Source: Phialocephala subalpina (lineage: Eukaryota; Ascomycota; Leotiomycetes; Helotiales; Mollisiaceae). From it: DNA of 64,000 bases. How positions within the stretch are numbered: the stretch's first letter is position 1; each line of letters starts with the position of its first letter. This document shows, piece by piece, positions 10,787 to 22,915 of this stretch. The translations under genes were made by a program, and so were the position numbers. The notes under the pieces are model-generated. The model made no database searches, had not been told where the DNA came from, and saw nothing but the letters and a program-made list of their open reading frames with translations. The stretch is from NCBI GenBank assembly GCA_900073065.1, contig FJOG01000013.1, positions 399,227 to 463,226 of the forward strand, in the 5' to 3' direction.

Positions 10787-11592
10787 GCGCCCCACACAAT
10801 ATATTCATTGAACGAACGACTGTTCTCTGGTCGCTCGGACGTTGATGCCTTTGCTCTGCGGATCGATATGGGGAGGAGGGAAATGTACACCAGACGAATT
10901 GAGACGAATTGATGGTCAATGCCTACCTCCATATACCCATCTGCGGATACAACTGCGAAGAGCGGGGAAGCTATTTTGCATCTCGCAAGAGCATTGTATT
11001 ATTCCTGAGATTATTGAAGAAGTTTCTCTTGTTTGTCGTTTGAATGGACCCAGCGATCGCAGATGCGTCAAGTCTCGGCGCATTGATTAGACTGCCAAGA
11101 ATGACGATAGCTCGCGCCGAGAGAAGCTTGTAAAAAGCTTGGTGTTTTCTTGGTGTTTACTTGGCCGGCGCTTACAAAAGTTTCCTTCTCTTCCTCGTTT
11201 CTCTTCCTCTCCTCAACAACTTATCACCAACTTCATCTCAATCACTTCAATCCGACCTGCATCCAGCGAGTGCTCAATATCATGATGCGGTGAAAAGAAT
11301 TAATTCTGCTGCCTAAACTAGCACCAGCGCGGAATGCTTTCCTTAATCAAATGAAGCAATTTGGGAAATATCACCGTTGCGGCACAGCAGTCGCGGGGCT
11401 AATACGACCTTAAACCATACGATTTTCCGAGAAACCGAGATAGATTCCAGCGAGCGATTCCAAAATTGGATTGGGTATATTATAGCTCTTTCCCTCAGTC
11501 TTTCTTTCCTCTCTTCTGTTTGCGACTTAGTTGAAGATACACGATATCAATTCTGCAGAAGTACTTGAGAAGTGATCAATCGGATAGCAGCG
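10787..11592. other. Intergenic, no gene recognised
   Basis: 3' flank of the cysteine-rich gene and promoter of the GPI-type protein. A pyrimidine-rich stretch at 11180-11250 is the only notable composition change. Confidence 0.45.
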
Positions 11593-12464
11593 ATGTATGC
11601 GACAACAATCTTCGGTCTCACGGCACTGTTGGCAATAACAGGAAAGGTCAACACGAGTGTCTTCGAACCGCGGAATGTCTACGAAGCTGCGCTTGCTGCG
11701 CGACAGAATACTGATGAGGAGGCTTATCGTACGTCCCCAGTTCCTCTCTCTCCCCTCCCTCAATCCGTGAGGAACAGAAGCTGACAAGAAATCTGCGAAC
11801 AGTAAACTCAGTCTGCTTCCCGAACGTAACAGCTCCCGCCGTCATTCCACCCTGCCAAGAAATAGTAAACATCGAATCCGCCTGCCTTCCCAACGGTACC
11901 TCGACCCTCGATCTCATCGCCCACGCACAATGCATGTGTGGAGGTTCATACTTCGAAGATTGGATCGGGTGCTTGAACTGCGACTATGTACACGGAGCTC
12001 GATCTCCTGCTGTTACGAGCGCTTTCCATACAATACTCACTTCTGCCTCGAACCAACTTTGCACCGGCACACCAACCGCATCTTTCCAGGCGATTTTCAG
12101 CAGTTTGAATTACAACCCCGCAGCAAATGGAACCGCAACTGATGTGTCGGATTTGTATCCTAGTCAGACGGCTGTGAGTCTGTACTTCACTCCCACCGGA
12201 GCCCAAGGACCCGGAGCTATAACTGGAAGCGCTACATTGGCGACGAAGACGGCGAGCGCAGGGTCGGGATCGAGTACAAGCGGAAGTGGCAGCGGGAGTG
12301 GCAGCGGGAGTGGAAGCAAGACGAGTGTGACGGGCCTTGCGACGACACAGGGAGGAAGTCAGAGCAGCAGTACAAGCTCGAGTAAAGGTGGTGCTGCACC
12401 GACCGGAATCTGGATGGGTGGTTTGGGGTTAGCTGCTGGTGTTGTCGGGATGGTTGTTTTGTAG
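11593..12464 (+). CDS. Secreted GPI-anchored-type surface protein
   Basis: Two exons (11593-11728, 11803-12464) give 265 aa. It opens with a signal peptide (MYATTIFGLTALLAITG). A central cysteine-containing domain has NSVCFPN, PPCQEIV, CLPNGT, AQCMCGGSY and CLNCDY, followed by a Ser/Gly/Thr-rich stalk with a (GS)n run. The C-terminal hydrophobic tail GLGLAAGVVGMVVL ends exactly at the stop, typical of a GPI-anchor signal. This is the layout of fungal cell-wall or plasma-membrane surface proteins of unknown function. The GS run is encoded by a 12-bp repeat (ggcagcgggagt). Confidence 0.75.
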
Positions 12465-13548
12465 GTGTTGAGAAGTGGGTTGATAACGGGGGAGGGGAGG
12501 TGGCGAGGAGAAGGTGAGGTAATGCATAATGATAATGCTAATGATGAACGAAAATCGCCTGCTGTGGCTTTGCTCTCCCAAGTTCGATGTTAGCAGGGCC
12601 ACGAGATCATTGAAGTTCCAGATTGAACTTGATTGGAGAAACCCATTTTCAAAACTGGCTAAGGTGGCCAAACACGAATGCGTCTCCCAAGCTCCTCTTT
12701 GATGAATCTGGTATGAGCAAGTGCTTATACCTCTCGAACCCTTAGTCCTGTAAAATTGGGACCTTGAAGCATGGAAAGCGTTGCAGATTGAAAAGCATTG
12801 AAGCCGGTGCGCGGACAATTGCATTGCGTCGACGCTTGGAAACAATAAATACGGTCCCTCGTCCTTATTACTTCTTCTCTATGTTTCTATATTTAAACAT
12901 GTAATCATATCCTGGCAGGAAAACACCCGAGGCCGTCATACCACAGCTGTCCAACAGCAAGCCAACCGCACGTCCATTTATTAAATACTGTCGTTCTTGG
13001 ATTGATAAGGGTCTGAACCGACCATTCTATAATTTTGGAAACATTTACGGCGCGTTGAGTGGGCGATTTTGATTGATGGATTTTGGAAGTGCTGTTCGGT
13101 TGTGTCTGCGAAAATGGCCAATCCAAGCTGGATCAATTTGGTGACTTGGGGTTTCTTTTAAAGACGTTTCAGACACCGTCTGCTCCAATTATGATACAGA
13201 CTTCGTTCGTTCGATCTCAACAATCTCGAATTTCGTGTTTTCATATAGTAAGTGATGGGCTCGATTCCGCCTGTTCGCCACCCTTCCCGATACAAGACTG
13301 AACAACTCGAAGCAAATATCTTCACAAACCGAATTAACAGCACATTCACATTAGATTTCTCACTTCAGAGCTACTAGATCTCGCTTATTAGAGATGCAGC
13401 AATCGGTGATGCGTGTATAGCGATTAGGGGCTTTCGGAGAAGATCGGATGCATCATGCACAATATGAGCACCAACATCACCATACCATGGCGACGACGAC
13501 GACGACAGCAACATCAAACCATACACCAAATCTCTCTCATCATCTTGG
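12465..13548. other. Intergenic, no gene recognised
   Basis: No open frame with recognisable features on either strand. Bounded on the right by the inverted repeat. Confidence 0.45.
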
Positions 13549-13734
13549 CCAAAGAAGCACCTCTCTCGCACTGCATTTCTTGCCGTTGTGCCTACCTTAT
13601 ATTCTCCTCCTCCCCTTAGAAAGAAAGCTTTTTCCTTTCCCTTCTTTTTGATTTCTTTTTTTCTAGGGGGAGGAGGAGAATATAAGGTAAGCACAATGGC
13701 AAGAAATGCAGTACAGAGCGAGGTGCTTCTTTGG
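13549..13734. repeat. Long inverted repeat (hairpin-forming)
   Basis: Left arm 13549-13622 and right arm about 13660-13734 are reverse complements over roughly 74 bases with about six to eight mismatches. They share aagaagcacctc, tgcatttcttgcc, accttatattctcctcct and ccccttagaaa / ccccctagaaa. A pyrimidine-rich loop of about 40 bases separates them. No transposase frame or clear target-site duplication was seen. It could be a MITE-like relic or a locus producing hairpin RNA. Confidence 0.75.
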
Positions 13735-14772
13735 GAAGGAGTTCTGGTGGAATGGGAAGGCATGAGAGGAAGGTGTGGCGTGGGGCTCGGGTGCTTGATG
13801 GGTAGGAAATAGCAAAAAAGGAAGGGACGTCCAGCACTGGTAGTCTCTTGGACACAACTTTTCGTACGCTTCAGACTTCGACTGAGAGTGTGAAAAGGGT
13901 CAAGACTTACTCGGAAAGGTAATAGGAGAAAGAAGCACCTTAAAGCTGCTTCCGTCAGAGCGGCCCATACTCGCTCCCTTGACGTTTCTCCTCACATCCC
14001 CCCTAAGCCGAGCGGAGCGGAGTTTCCCCTATCGCGTCTGTCAGCTCAACGTCTGTTTTTTTTTTAATAAGAAAGCGCAGTATCCAGCCAAGTAGCCAAA
14101 GCTTTGGCTTGGCGTCGAGTATTTTGTAAAGGTGGAAGCAGAGGGTGGCGGCGGAGTGGAGTGGGGTGGAAGCTACTTTCTGCTCGGATCTTCAGGTCTA
14201 TTCTCTCATGAAAAGGTGAGATGTGCAACACAGTCGCTGCTCAGTGTCACTTTCAGCCCAATTTCTAAATGTCCGAAATTTTGCTGGATTCGACGACACG
14301 CAGCCAATCTCCCAGTTCAAGTCAATGACCAGAATTTCATCAGATTTGTCGACGTGCAACATGTCTAGGCTACCTACCACCTTCACTGTCAAGTGCAACT
14401 CAATGCCTATAATGTCTTCAGATTGCTCGGTGTGCAAAAAGCCCAAGCCAAACGAAATCAGAATAAGAATCAGACATTGAGCAAGGGTAATATACTATAA
14501 ATTTTATAGTAGATTTTTGGACATCGCAAGGTCGCGGGGCGGGAGGTCCTCCGCCGGGTGATCCAATTACCGTCCTGCTGTCGCTCTTGCGATGTGCAAC
14601 GAAATCTGTCCAATACCCCTCCTAGAAAGAGATATCGTTGGGGACGACTTATCAGGTCCATTTTTACACTCGTTCAGCTCAGTGCTGGAAGAAATGGTCT
14701 ATTTTGAACGAGATCGATGGTCTTCTTATTCTATCCAATTTCCTTTTCCAAATCCATTTTAATTCTATATAT
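13735..14772. other. Intergenic, no gene recognised
   Basis: Contains a T11 run near 14047 and a small palindrome (ctataaa-t-tttatag) near 14495. No supported coding sequence. Confidence 0.45.
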
Positions 14773-17041
14773 CTATCTTTTCAACGGCTTTTCCGTAATC
14801 GAGATCGCTATCAGCGTCGAAAGTAGCGTGCAGCCGAGAGACATCACTATTCAATATCAGGATATCTCCCAAATTATAATTCCTCTCCTAGAAAGGACGC
14901 GTGGCGGAGCAAGGGGAGGGAGGACTTACTATGGCTATACTCCAAACTCTTCACATAGCTCTCAATCACCACCTTCCTCACACTATCTTCCAGCCCCTTG
15001 ATACTCCCAACGTTGGAGATCACTTCCTCAAGTATATCCTTCCCATTATCAAATTCAGAAAGTCCCTTCAACAGCAGCTGGCGCAAAGTGCCCAATTGGA
15101 CAGAGCTTGAAGCAGCAACACCAACCATCATTCCTATACTACCACTCAAATACAGTCCTCCGGTCGCAACCGCTATATCCTCTTTTTTGACACCTAGAAA
15201 GCGAAGGAGTCAGCAATTGCCTTCGGAAGAACATCTCCACAAAAAGTAAAATTCCGACACGACGAAATCAGAAGACGTGTGCTCACCAGCAACGGAGGAA
15301 ATCATCGAACTGCTAAACACAATACCGGTCCCGAATCCTCCAGGAACGATGTACAGGCTCTCAAGCCAATTTGTGTGACCATGCCAACGGAGGATGAGGA
15401 GGAGGTAGGATGACGAGGAGATTAGGGACGCGAGGATGGTTAGGGCGCGGTAGTGGCCCGTTTTTTGGATGATGAAGCCGGCTAAGAGACCGCCTAGGGT
15501 GTTACCGAGGACTGTGGTATGCGTTAGAATAGTGGTTCTGGGTAAGGAAGATTCAAATTCAGAAGTGGGGAGACGAAAGCTTGGTTACCAGCGGGGAAAA
15601 GGTGGGCGCCTGCTTCGGTATTGGAGGTGAATTGCGTTGCCTTGAAATATAGAGGTACTGAATACATCATCTATCTCAAGTCAGCTTGGAGGTCTCGGTC
15701 ATGATGGGAGGGGACTCACCCCGACTTGAGCAGCAGACTGTAAGAATTGGATCGCGTACGAGCTGGCTACGTCTCGTTGGATAACTAGAGTGGGTGGGAA
15801 GATCGGTTCAAATGCATATTTCAGTTCATAAAACGCAAATGTGATACCTAGGAGTAAGGAACTGATGAGAAAACCGATGACCAGGGGGTGAGACCAAGGG
15901 AACGAGACTCCGCCGAGACTCAGTGCTCCGAGTAACGACACGATTGAGGAAGACAGGGTGATAGCGCCGATGAAGTCTATTCTTCGTAGTTTCGATGGCT
16001 GACCTTTGGGTCGCTCTTCTTGGGACGGAGAGAAGGAAGGTAGTTTCAGAGCTACGAGGATGATGGCGAGGATTAAAAGAGGCCCTTGGCCTGTGAATGA
16101 CCATCTCCATCCAACACTTTGACTAATTAGCACAAATTTTTCTTGGGGGACAGTGAGAAATGAGCGGTCAAATGGAGAGGGAGCATACGTGTCTGTCAGC
16201 AGACCACCTAGAGGTCCGCCAATGCTTCGTCCTAGAGTTGCAACTACATTGACGAAGGATCTCCAAGACGCGACTTTGATGAGAGGGACGAGGTCGGTGA
16301 TGATGACTGAGACTAGGACGGTCATTCCTGCTGCACCGAAGCCGCTGACGACGCGACCGAGGATGACTTGTCCCATCGATTGTGCGATGCCACTTTTTGC
16401 CATTAGCACCGGTTCCAATGTTTGTAAATGGGGGCTGGATACTTACCAGATGATGCATCCTACAGCAAAGAACACATAGGAAATTAACAGGACGTTCTTT
16501 CGTCCGTATATGTCACTCAGTTTCCCGGTGATTGGTTGCAAGACACAGACAGCCAGCGAGAAAGAAGTCGTTAGCCATGAGGCTTCCTTGAGAGCATTAA
16601 ATTCTGATGCAATTGTGCCGTATGTGGCGAGGACGAGCATGCTGTCCGCATGAGCGATCAAGACTCCTGTAACAATTAGCATTGAGGAAACGCCGAGATT
16701 CAAATGGGACTTGATTCTACGTCTGCATCTGGAACTAATATTCTTATATTCGAAAGCCATGTTCCAATTCTGGACAATCAGAAAGTTCTTTGGGTAGTGG
16801 GATTCTTACCGATGAGAAGGAGGGAAATGATGCCAAAGGGACTCCTTCCCTCCGAAGCTTCTTGAGACGCTTCATCGTCTGCCAACGATGACTCTCCCGT
16901 TGAGACCTCAGTCGCCTCGTAGTCGAGCTTTTTGGTGTTTTCTGACAGAAGTGAAGTTTCTTCTGATGCTTGAATAGAATCGATTGCGGGGTCAGAATTG
17001 GTGGGGTTCACACCGCCACGCTCAATATCGTGGTCTGCCAT
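14773..17041 (-). CDS. MFS transporter, vacuolar basic amino acid (VBA/Fnx1) type
   Basis: Eight exons give 565 aa: 17041-16810, 16666-16447, 16392-16189, 16116-15720, 15670-15589, 15511-15287, 15193-14930, 14846-14773. All junctions close in frame with consensus sites. The acidic N-terminal tail holds a dileucine-type signal ETSLL, as in vacuolar members. Helix 1 has IAHADSMLVLATYGTIASEF, the loop 2-3 MFS signature is GKLSDIYGRKN, and helix 5 has SIGGPLGG. Exon 5 reads MMYSVPLYFKATQF, typical of this family. The last helix (CTLLSTLIAISITEK) is in a 74-base exon that a simple ORF scan would miss. Likely role: H+-coupled import of basic amino acids into the vacuole, though related DHA2 drug exporters cannot be excluded. 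Divergent from the arylsulfatase gene. Confidence 0.82.
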
Positions 17042-17521
17042 TGCTACGATTCAAACATTATTGTGGCATGATCGAAATTTGAAGTATTTGAAGCCCTTCT
17101 CTTCTGACTCATAAAAACAGACAATTTTTCTAGTCAGCACGCAAGATTTCCGGAGCCGGAGACCGCGATCCTGGTGATAAGCCGCACCCAGGTGTTGGCC
17201 GAGACCCGGTCAAGATGGTCACTGGTTCAGGTACGCCTCTCACGGTCAAGCATCCCTATTAAAGAATTTTCGTCTACTATGGTTCGCCGTGGTGCAGGAG
17301 TCGGGAATGGTTGCATATTGCTCAGAGTGGCATCCATAGCACGCCATCAGCGCTGTCCGCCACCAAATAGCCTTACGGGAGAGCGGGGCAGTCCTGCAGG
17401 ACCAACTTCCCTGTCAACCCCACCTTAAAGCCGGAGCTATGGGTAGCTTCGAGGACCGAGATCACGTCGAATCTCTCCCTATCAATTATCAACATCTTCA
17501 ATCCAAAGACATTCTTCAACC
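17042..17521. promoter_or_regulatory. Shared divergent promoter, MFS transporter / arylsulfatase
   Basis: 480 bases between two start codons on opposite strands. No specific binding site could be assigned with confidence. Confidence 0.4.
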
Positions 17522-19450
17522 ATGAAGTTCATTTATGGTCTATCACTGGCCTTCGCGGCGAGTGCTACGGCCCTCGAGCAGCAACCACTGCAGCATGGAG
17601 ACAAACAACCAAACATCGTGGTGATCCTGACGGATGATCAGGACTTGCATATGGACTCAATTTCTTACATGCCGTTGTTAAAGAAGCATATCATTGACCA
17701 AGGAACATTTTACAAGAGTCACTACTGCACGACTGCGATTTGTTGTCCTTCGCGAGCTACGATTTGGACTGGAAGAAATGCCCACAATACGAATGTCACG
17801 GATGTGTTTCCTCCGTATGGTGCGTCTTCTAGATCATCCAGATTGTGCTCTATTGACATCTGCTAGGCGGATATCCGAAGTTTGTAGCTCAAGGGTGGAA
17901 TCAAAATTGGCTGCCGCTCTGGCTGCAAGACGCTGGATACAGCACTTTCTACACTGGCAAGCTTTTCAATGCACACACTGTCGAGAACTGGAACAGTCCC
18001 CATCCCAGCGGCTGGACCTCATCCGACTTCCTGCTCGATCCTCATACCTACCAATACCTCAACGCGACCTTCCAGCGCAACGACAGACCCCCTGTCAGCC
18101 ACGAGGGCGAGTACTCGACGGATGTTCTTGCTGAGAAAGCGTATGGATTGCTGGATGAAGCCGTCAAGTTGGGTGCCCCATTCTTCCTGACAGCTGCTCC
18201 AGTCGCTCCTCACTCGGACGTCAATGCTTCGACTTTCGTGAATCCGGGGACTGGCGAAGATCTCAAGGGAATTATCATGCAAGCACCGATTCCTGCGGAC
18301 AGACACAAGCATTTGTTCCCTGATGTGAAAATCCCGAGAACTGCGAATTTTAACCCTGACAAACCTAGCGGAGCTTCCTGGATTAAGCGACTAGACAAGC
18401 TTTCAGATACAGTGATCGAGTACAACGACCACTTCTACCGCCGACGACTTCAAGCACTCCAAGCAGTAGACGAGTTGGTCGAAGGACTCATCACCAGACT
18501 TGAAGATTATGGCATCTTGGATAACACATACATTATCTATTCGACCGACAATGGCTATCATATCTCCCAACATCGACTGAACCCTGGCAAAGAATGCTCT
18601 TTCGAAGAAGACATCAACGTCCCACTCATCATCCGAGGACCTGATGTCCCAATCGGAGAGACAAATATCGTATCTGCACATGCAGACTTGGCGCCAACGA
18701 TCCTGAAGATAGCAAGTGCCAAATGGGGTTGGGATGGACTTGATGGAAGCCCGATACCTCTCAGCGAGAAGGAGCTTGAAGCCTCGAAAAGGTCGAGACA
18801 GGAGCACGTTAATGTTGAGTTCTGGGGACGTGGGATTCCGGAGGGTATCTACAGGTTCTCTTTGGATGATGGGAAAGTCGGTAAGTTGTTCGGTTCTTTG
18901 GAGCTTTCCTAATGTTCTAAGACCTGGACTAACATTCACAGTTGCATATGCTCCAAACAACACCTACAAGTCCTTGAGAGTAATTAGTCCCTCCTATAAT
19001 CTACAATACACCGTATGGTGCAGCAACGAGCATGAGCTCTACGACATCAATGCAAGTCCCAATGTCCCGACTATTCTGAATGATTACTAACCGTTTACCC
19101 TGCAGACCGACCCAGGACAGCTAAATAACCTCTACCCCACGTCGAACTTCCTTCCCGAACAAACCTTGCTCGGCCTACCCCTGTCAAAGGTCCTTCCACG
19201 TCTCGATGCACTCCTAATGGTCACCAAATCATGCAAAGCCAAGACATGCGTTGACCCTTGGTCGGTGATTCATCCTGCGGGAAATGTGAAGACACTTGGA
19301 GATGCATTGAATCCACGATTTGATGGATTCTACACGGAGATTGCAGAGAATGTGCGGTTTGATAAGTGCGAGCTTGGATACATTTTGGAAAGTGAGGGGC
19401 CGCAGGCGGCAGCTGTGTTCCAGGGTGACTCTGGCGAGAGTGAGCTATGA
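17522..19450 (+). CDS. Secreted arylsulfatase
   Basis: Four exons (17522-17819, 17867-18880, 18942-19051, 19106-19450) give 588 aa. It has a signal peptide (MKFIYGLSLAFAASATA). The metal-binding start is NIVVILTDDQD. The formylglycine motif is CCPSRATIWTGR, with C-x-P-S-R converted post-translationally. Downstream metal ligands appear in YSTDNGYHISQHR. The enzyme hydrolyses aryl sulfate esters and releases sulfate. The third intron (19052-19105) has a GC donor (GCAAGT) with an ACTAAC branch and GCAG acceptor. It lies next to a TauD dioxygenase and a Dal5-type permease, which suggests a shared role in sulfur acquisition. Confidence 0.88.
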
Positions 19451-20342
19451 TGGCTTACAATGTCTGGAAAAGGCGGTAGACCAAACGCTCCAATCTAGGA
19501 TACAAAGTGTTTAGAAAGTGATCGGACTTTGAAGTTAAGAACCTCAAAACTTTCAACATAAAGACCATTGCCATCCTCGATTGGTGTTTTGCCAAAGTAC
19601 CTCGTTTCCGATACCTCGATGTGTCACCTATCTTGGTCATCCAGGGCGTGGAAATCTCGTACTCATGCAACATGTGTACTGTTGGTAGTCTACTCAGGCT
19701 CATTAGACCGTATTTGGATATTGGTACCATCTCCGGAATCCAGACCTTGGGGATACCAGGGTGTGGGTGTCTCTACCCGGCATCCCAGATCCGTGAAATG
19801 GTACTTTTTTACTACGAAATGCTCGCTGGAATCAAACCTCCGTTGACGGCCAGATCCAGAATCCACTGCTCCCGCCGTCGCATATGCAGCCAAGAGGATC
19901 CCGCTGTCTTCGATCCTATGAGAATTGTTAGAGGTATGACGTGAAGTGGGGTTCGTATCACACAATATCTGCAGCCTCGCTGGCGGGGTAGGTCAAGTCT
20001 CAGCCTTCTCCCCGCCATCATTTACCCGAGTTACCCAATGCAACGAGTGCATCTGCCTGTCATTAACCCATTAACGCCTGGGTATATTCCAGAGTTCAAA
20101 CCAATTGGTGGAGCTCGTAACCAAACATGTCAATCTCACCATCTCGATGCCGTCTGATCCGAGACGTTTCCCCCAAGATCCAAGAAGCTCCACTGGGTAT
20201 ATAGATGTAGACCTGTAAGTTTAATCATTGCTTTCACCATGATCTCCAGCTCACTTTCTCTGAAGACTATACAGCAGATTGTTCATCCTCACCACACCAT
20301 ACCCCCAAAATTTCCAGGATCCAAAGAGAAAGATAAGCAACA
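19451..20342. other. Intergenic; promoter of the TauD gene
   Basis: No gene recognised. A TATA-like gtatatagatg near 20197 lies about 145 bases before the dioxygenase start codon. Confidence 0.45.
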
Positions 20343-21499
20343 ATGGCTCCCTCAGCGACAGAAGTCGAAGCTCAACAAACCGCCATCCCCGTCCACCCAG
20401 GCAAGCAAGCCGCAACTGCCAACACAAAGCCGTGGGTGAAAGCCACTGGAGCGTTAGACCAACATGAGCACATCGAAGTCACTCCCGTCATCGGACGTGA
20501 ATACCCACACCTAAACCTCGTCAACCTTCTTCAAGCACCAAACTCTGAAGAGTTGCTCAGAGAGCTTTCACTCATCAGTAACCATTCCCTGCCTTTCATT
20601 CCCATCCTTCACTAATACATCCAGTCTCCCAACGCGGCGTAGTCTTCTTCCGCTCGCAGAACAACTTGACAGCCGATCTGCAGAAGGAACTCATCCAGAA
20701 ACTCGGCCTAGCATCAGGAAAACCAGCCTCATCGGGCCTCCACATCCACCCAATCCTCAACTCCGAACGCGAAGGCTACCGCGTCACCGACCCCGAAATC
20801 AGCACAATCGATTCCGAACTCAACAAAAGACTCTACAAAGAAAACTCTCGCCTCAATCAAGCACCCAAGAAACAAACTGCTGGAGGATGGCATTCTGATA
20901 TCGCGTTTGAACCAGCTCCTGCTGATTATTCCTCTTTGCGGTTGGAGATTTTGCCGAAGACGGGCGGCGATACGTTGTGGGCGAGTGGGTATGAGATTTA
21001 TGATCGGATTAGTGCGCCGTATCAGAAGTTTTTGGAGGGTCTTACTGCGACGTTTGCGCAGCCGGGGTTTATTGAGGCTGCGGAGAAGGGAGGGTTTAAG
21101 ATTTATGAGGGTGAGAGGGGAAGTCCGTTGAATGTTGGGAAGGAGTTGACTGCTGTTCATCCCGTTGTGAGAACCAACCCTGTCACAGGCTGGAAATCAA
21201 TCTTCCCCGTCGGTGGACATCTGTCTCACATCAACGATGTCACCAAGGAAGAGAGTGCTGCGTTGTTGAAGTGGTTCAATCGTCTGCTTGTCGACAACCA
21301 CGACCTCCAAGTGAGATTCAAATGGCAAAACCCGAACGACGTTGCTATCTGGGACAACAGAAGTGTTTTCCACACTGCTACATACGATATCGAGGGACAG
21401 GGAGAGAGATATGGTGTGAGAACGGTTAGCATTGGGGAGAAGCCTTTCTTTGATGCTGAGAGTAAGTCGAGGACGGAGGATTTGGGACCCAAGGCGTGA
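20343..21499 (+). CDS. TauD/TfdA-family Fe(II)/2-oxoglutarate dioxygenase (sulfonate type)
   Basis: Two exons (20343-20577 and 20625-21499, 47-nt intron) give 369 aa. The iron ligands are the H-x-D of GGWHSDIAFEP and the distal His of DNRSVFHTATYD. The 2-oxoglutarate-binding Arg lies in RYGVRTVSIG, and the N-terminal barrel has QRGVVFFRSQ. The length and motifs fit the fungal taurine/sulfonate dioxygenases related to yeast Jlp1, which release sulfite from alkyl sulfonates. Other TauD members oxidise different acids, so the substrate is inferred, helped by the adjoining arylsulfatase and Soa1/Dal5-type permease. Codon use changes in the middle of exon 2 (20900-21160) from C-ending to G/T-ending without affecting the motifs. 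Confidence 0.85.
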
Positions 21500-22915
21500 G
21501 CAGCTTGTCTCAATTCTGGAACTTGGTAGGGTATGAGGATAAGTATGGGAAGTAAATAGCTGCTGGCTTATGTTCAAATTGTCGATAGCACAGTAGCGAA
21601 TTCATGATTGTCCCTCGAGTTTCGTGAAAGAAGAATAAGCGAGGAGTCCGCAGAACGGGGAAGTGGGACTCTCAACATCCTCGAGGAACTCTCTTTGACA
21701 GACTTTCTCTTGGTATTGTGTGAGCGAGAGCTCATTTGACAAATCTCTTCTAGAGACGAAAAGAAGGGATTTGGGTTCAATCTGAAATTTTCAAGTCTTC
21801 GATGCACATTTCGGCCTGAGGTACCTACTAAACGAGACCCCTTTCTTTCTTACCCGTGATCCAAGTGGTCCGTGCCCCGGCGCCTCATGCCCCTCTCAAA
21901 ATCTTCTTCAGACCTCAACCCACAATTCAAGGGCTGCATAAAAGCGCCAGATTTTACACGATACTTCAAGCATCGTTGCCCGAGCCAAGAAAGTTTTTTG
22001 CCATCTTGTCCACTTCATTCAGTCGCATCGTCTGGGCCATCCCAGCATGAAAATGGGGTTATTCCTCGCTAGCGTGAGCACGAACTTCCATGGAGTGATA
22101 ACGACATCTCAAACTGCTCCCAACACTGCATTTGCCTCGTCATGCGAGCGCCAATCTCTTACGATTTTTTATCTTTGGGCTACTTATCGATAAGGGATGT
22201 TGGCCGTGTGTGTATCTTGGCGATCCGCGAACGTGGAGGTGGATGTATGTCGTTATATATTTTTCGAATTGCATCATTTTAGAAGGTTCTGTTTGACGGG
22301 CAAAGGCGACTCAAGACACACGAATGGGCAATCTAGGGCTGAACCTCGGATTGGTTTGTTTTTGCTTTGTACGGCGAATTGGACGAGTGGACGCCGAGGA
22401 TGGTCTGGAAGCTTGAAATTGTACTGCTCAGATCGCACAAACGGCGAGACAGCTCCAGAACTCTAAATCTTTGGGAATCAGGCACGGCACGGCTCGATCT
22501 CCCCACACTGGTATTCTTTTTTGCCTTATCGGAATCTTCGTACGGAGGCAATGCGAGGAAAATAATGGCGTCCGGATGTCTGCTTGCACGAGATTGAGCC
22601 AATTGCTCGGGAAAGATCCAGTGCAAACGCGCCGGGGTATCCGTCGGATATCCACTCCCTCCACTCGTAGGTCCATCCAATACCTGAAAAAATATCTTCC
22701 AGCCATGGTTCTACGTTAGGAAGTCAGTCCGCTGGGTCTCTGTGCAACCATTGCATACGATTAGCTGGGAAGACCCCCATGCATTTGGTAACTGGACCGC
22801 ATCACGACATGTGGTGGCTTTTCTCCCAAGATATAAGAACTGGGCACGCTGCCAATTGCCAGATTTCTCATCCCAAGAGATTGCCAAGTTCGTCCTGCAT
22901 TCAACTGCCGTCGAT
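21500..22915. other. Intergenic, no gene recognised
   Basis: About 1.4 kb with several overlapping frames on both strands and no motifs. Probably the long promoter of the permease gene. Confidence 0.45.

Noticed and set aside
13374..13763. 129-codon minus frame with RGGGEYKV
   Set aside because: Created by the inverted repeat; the same peptide appears on the plus strand from the other arm.
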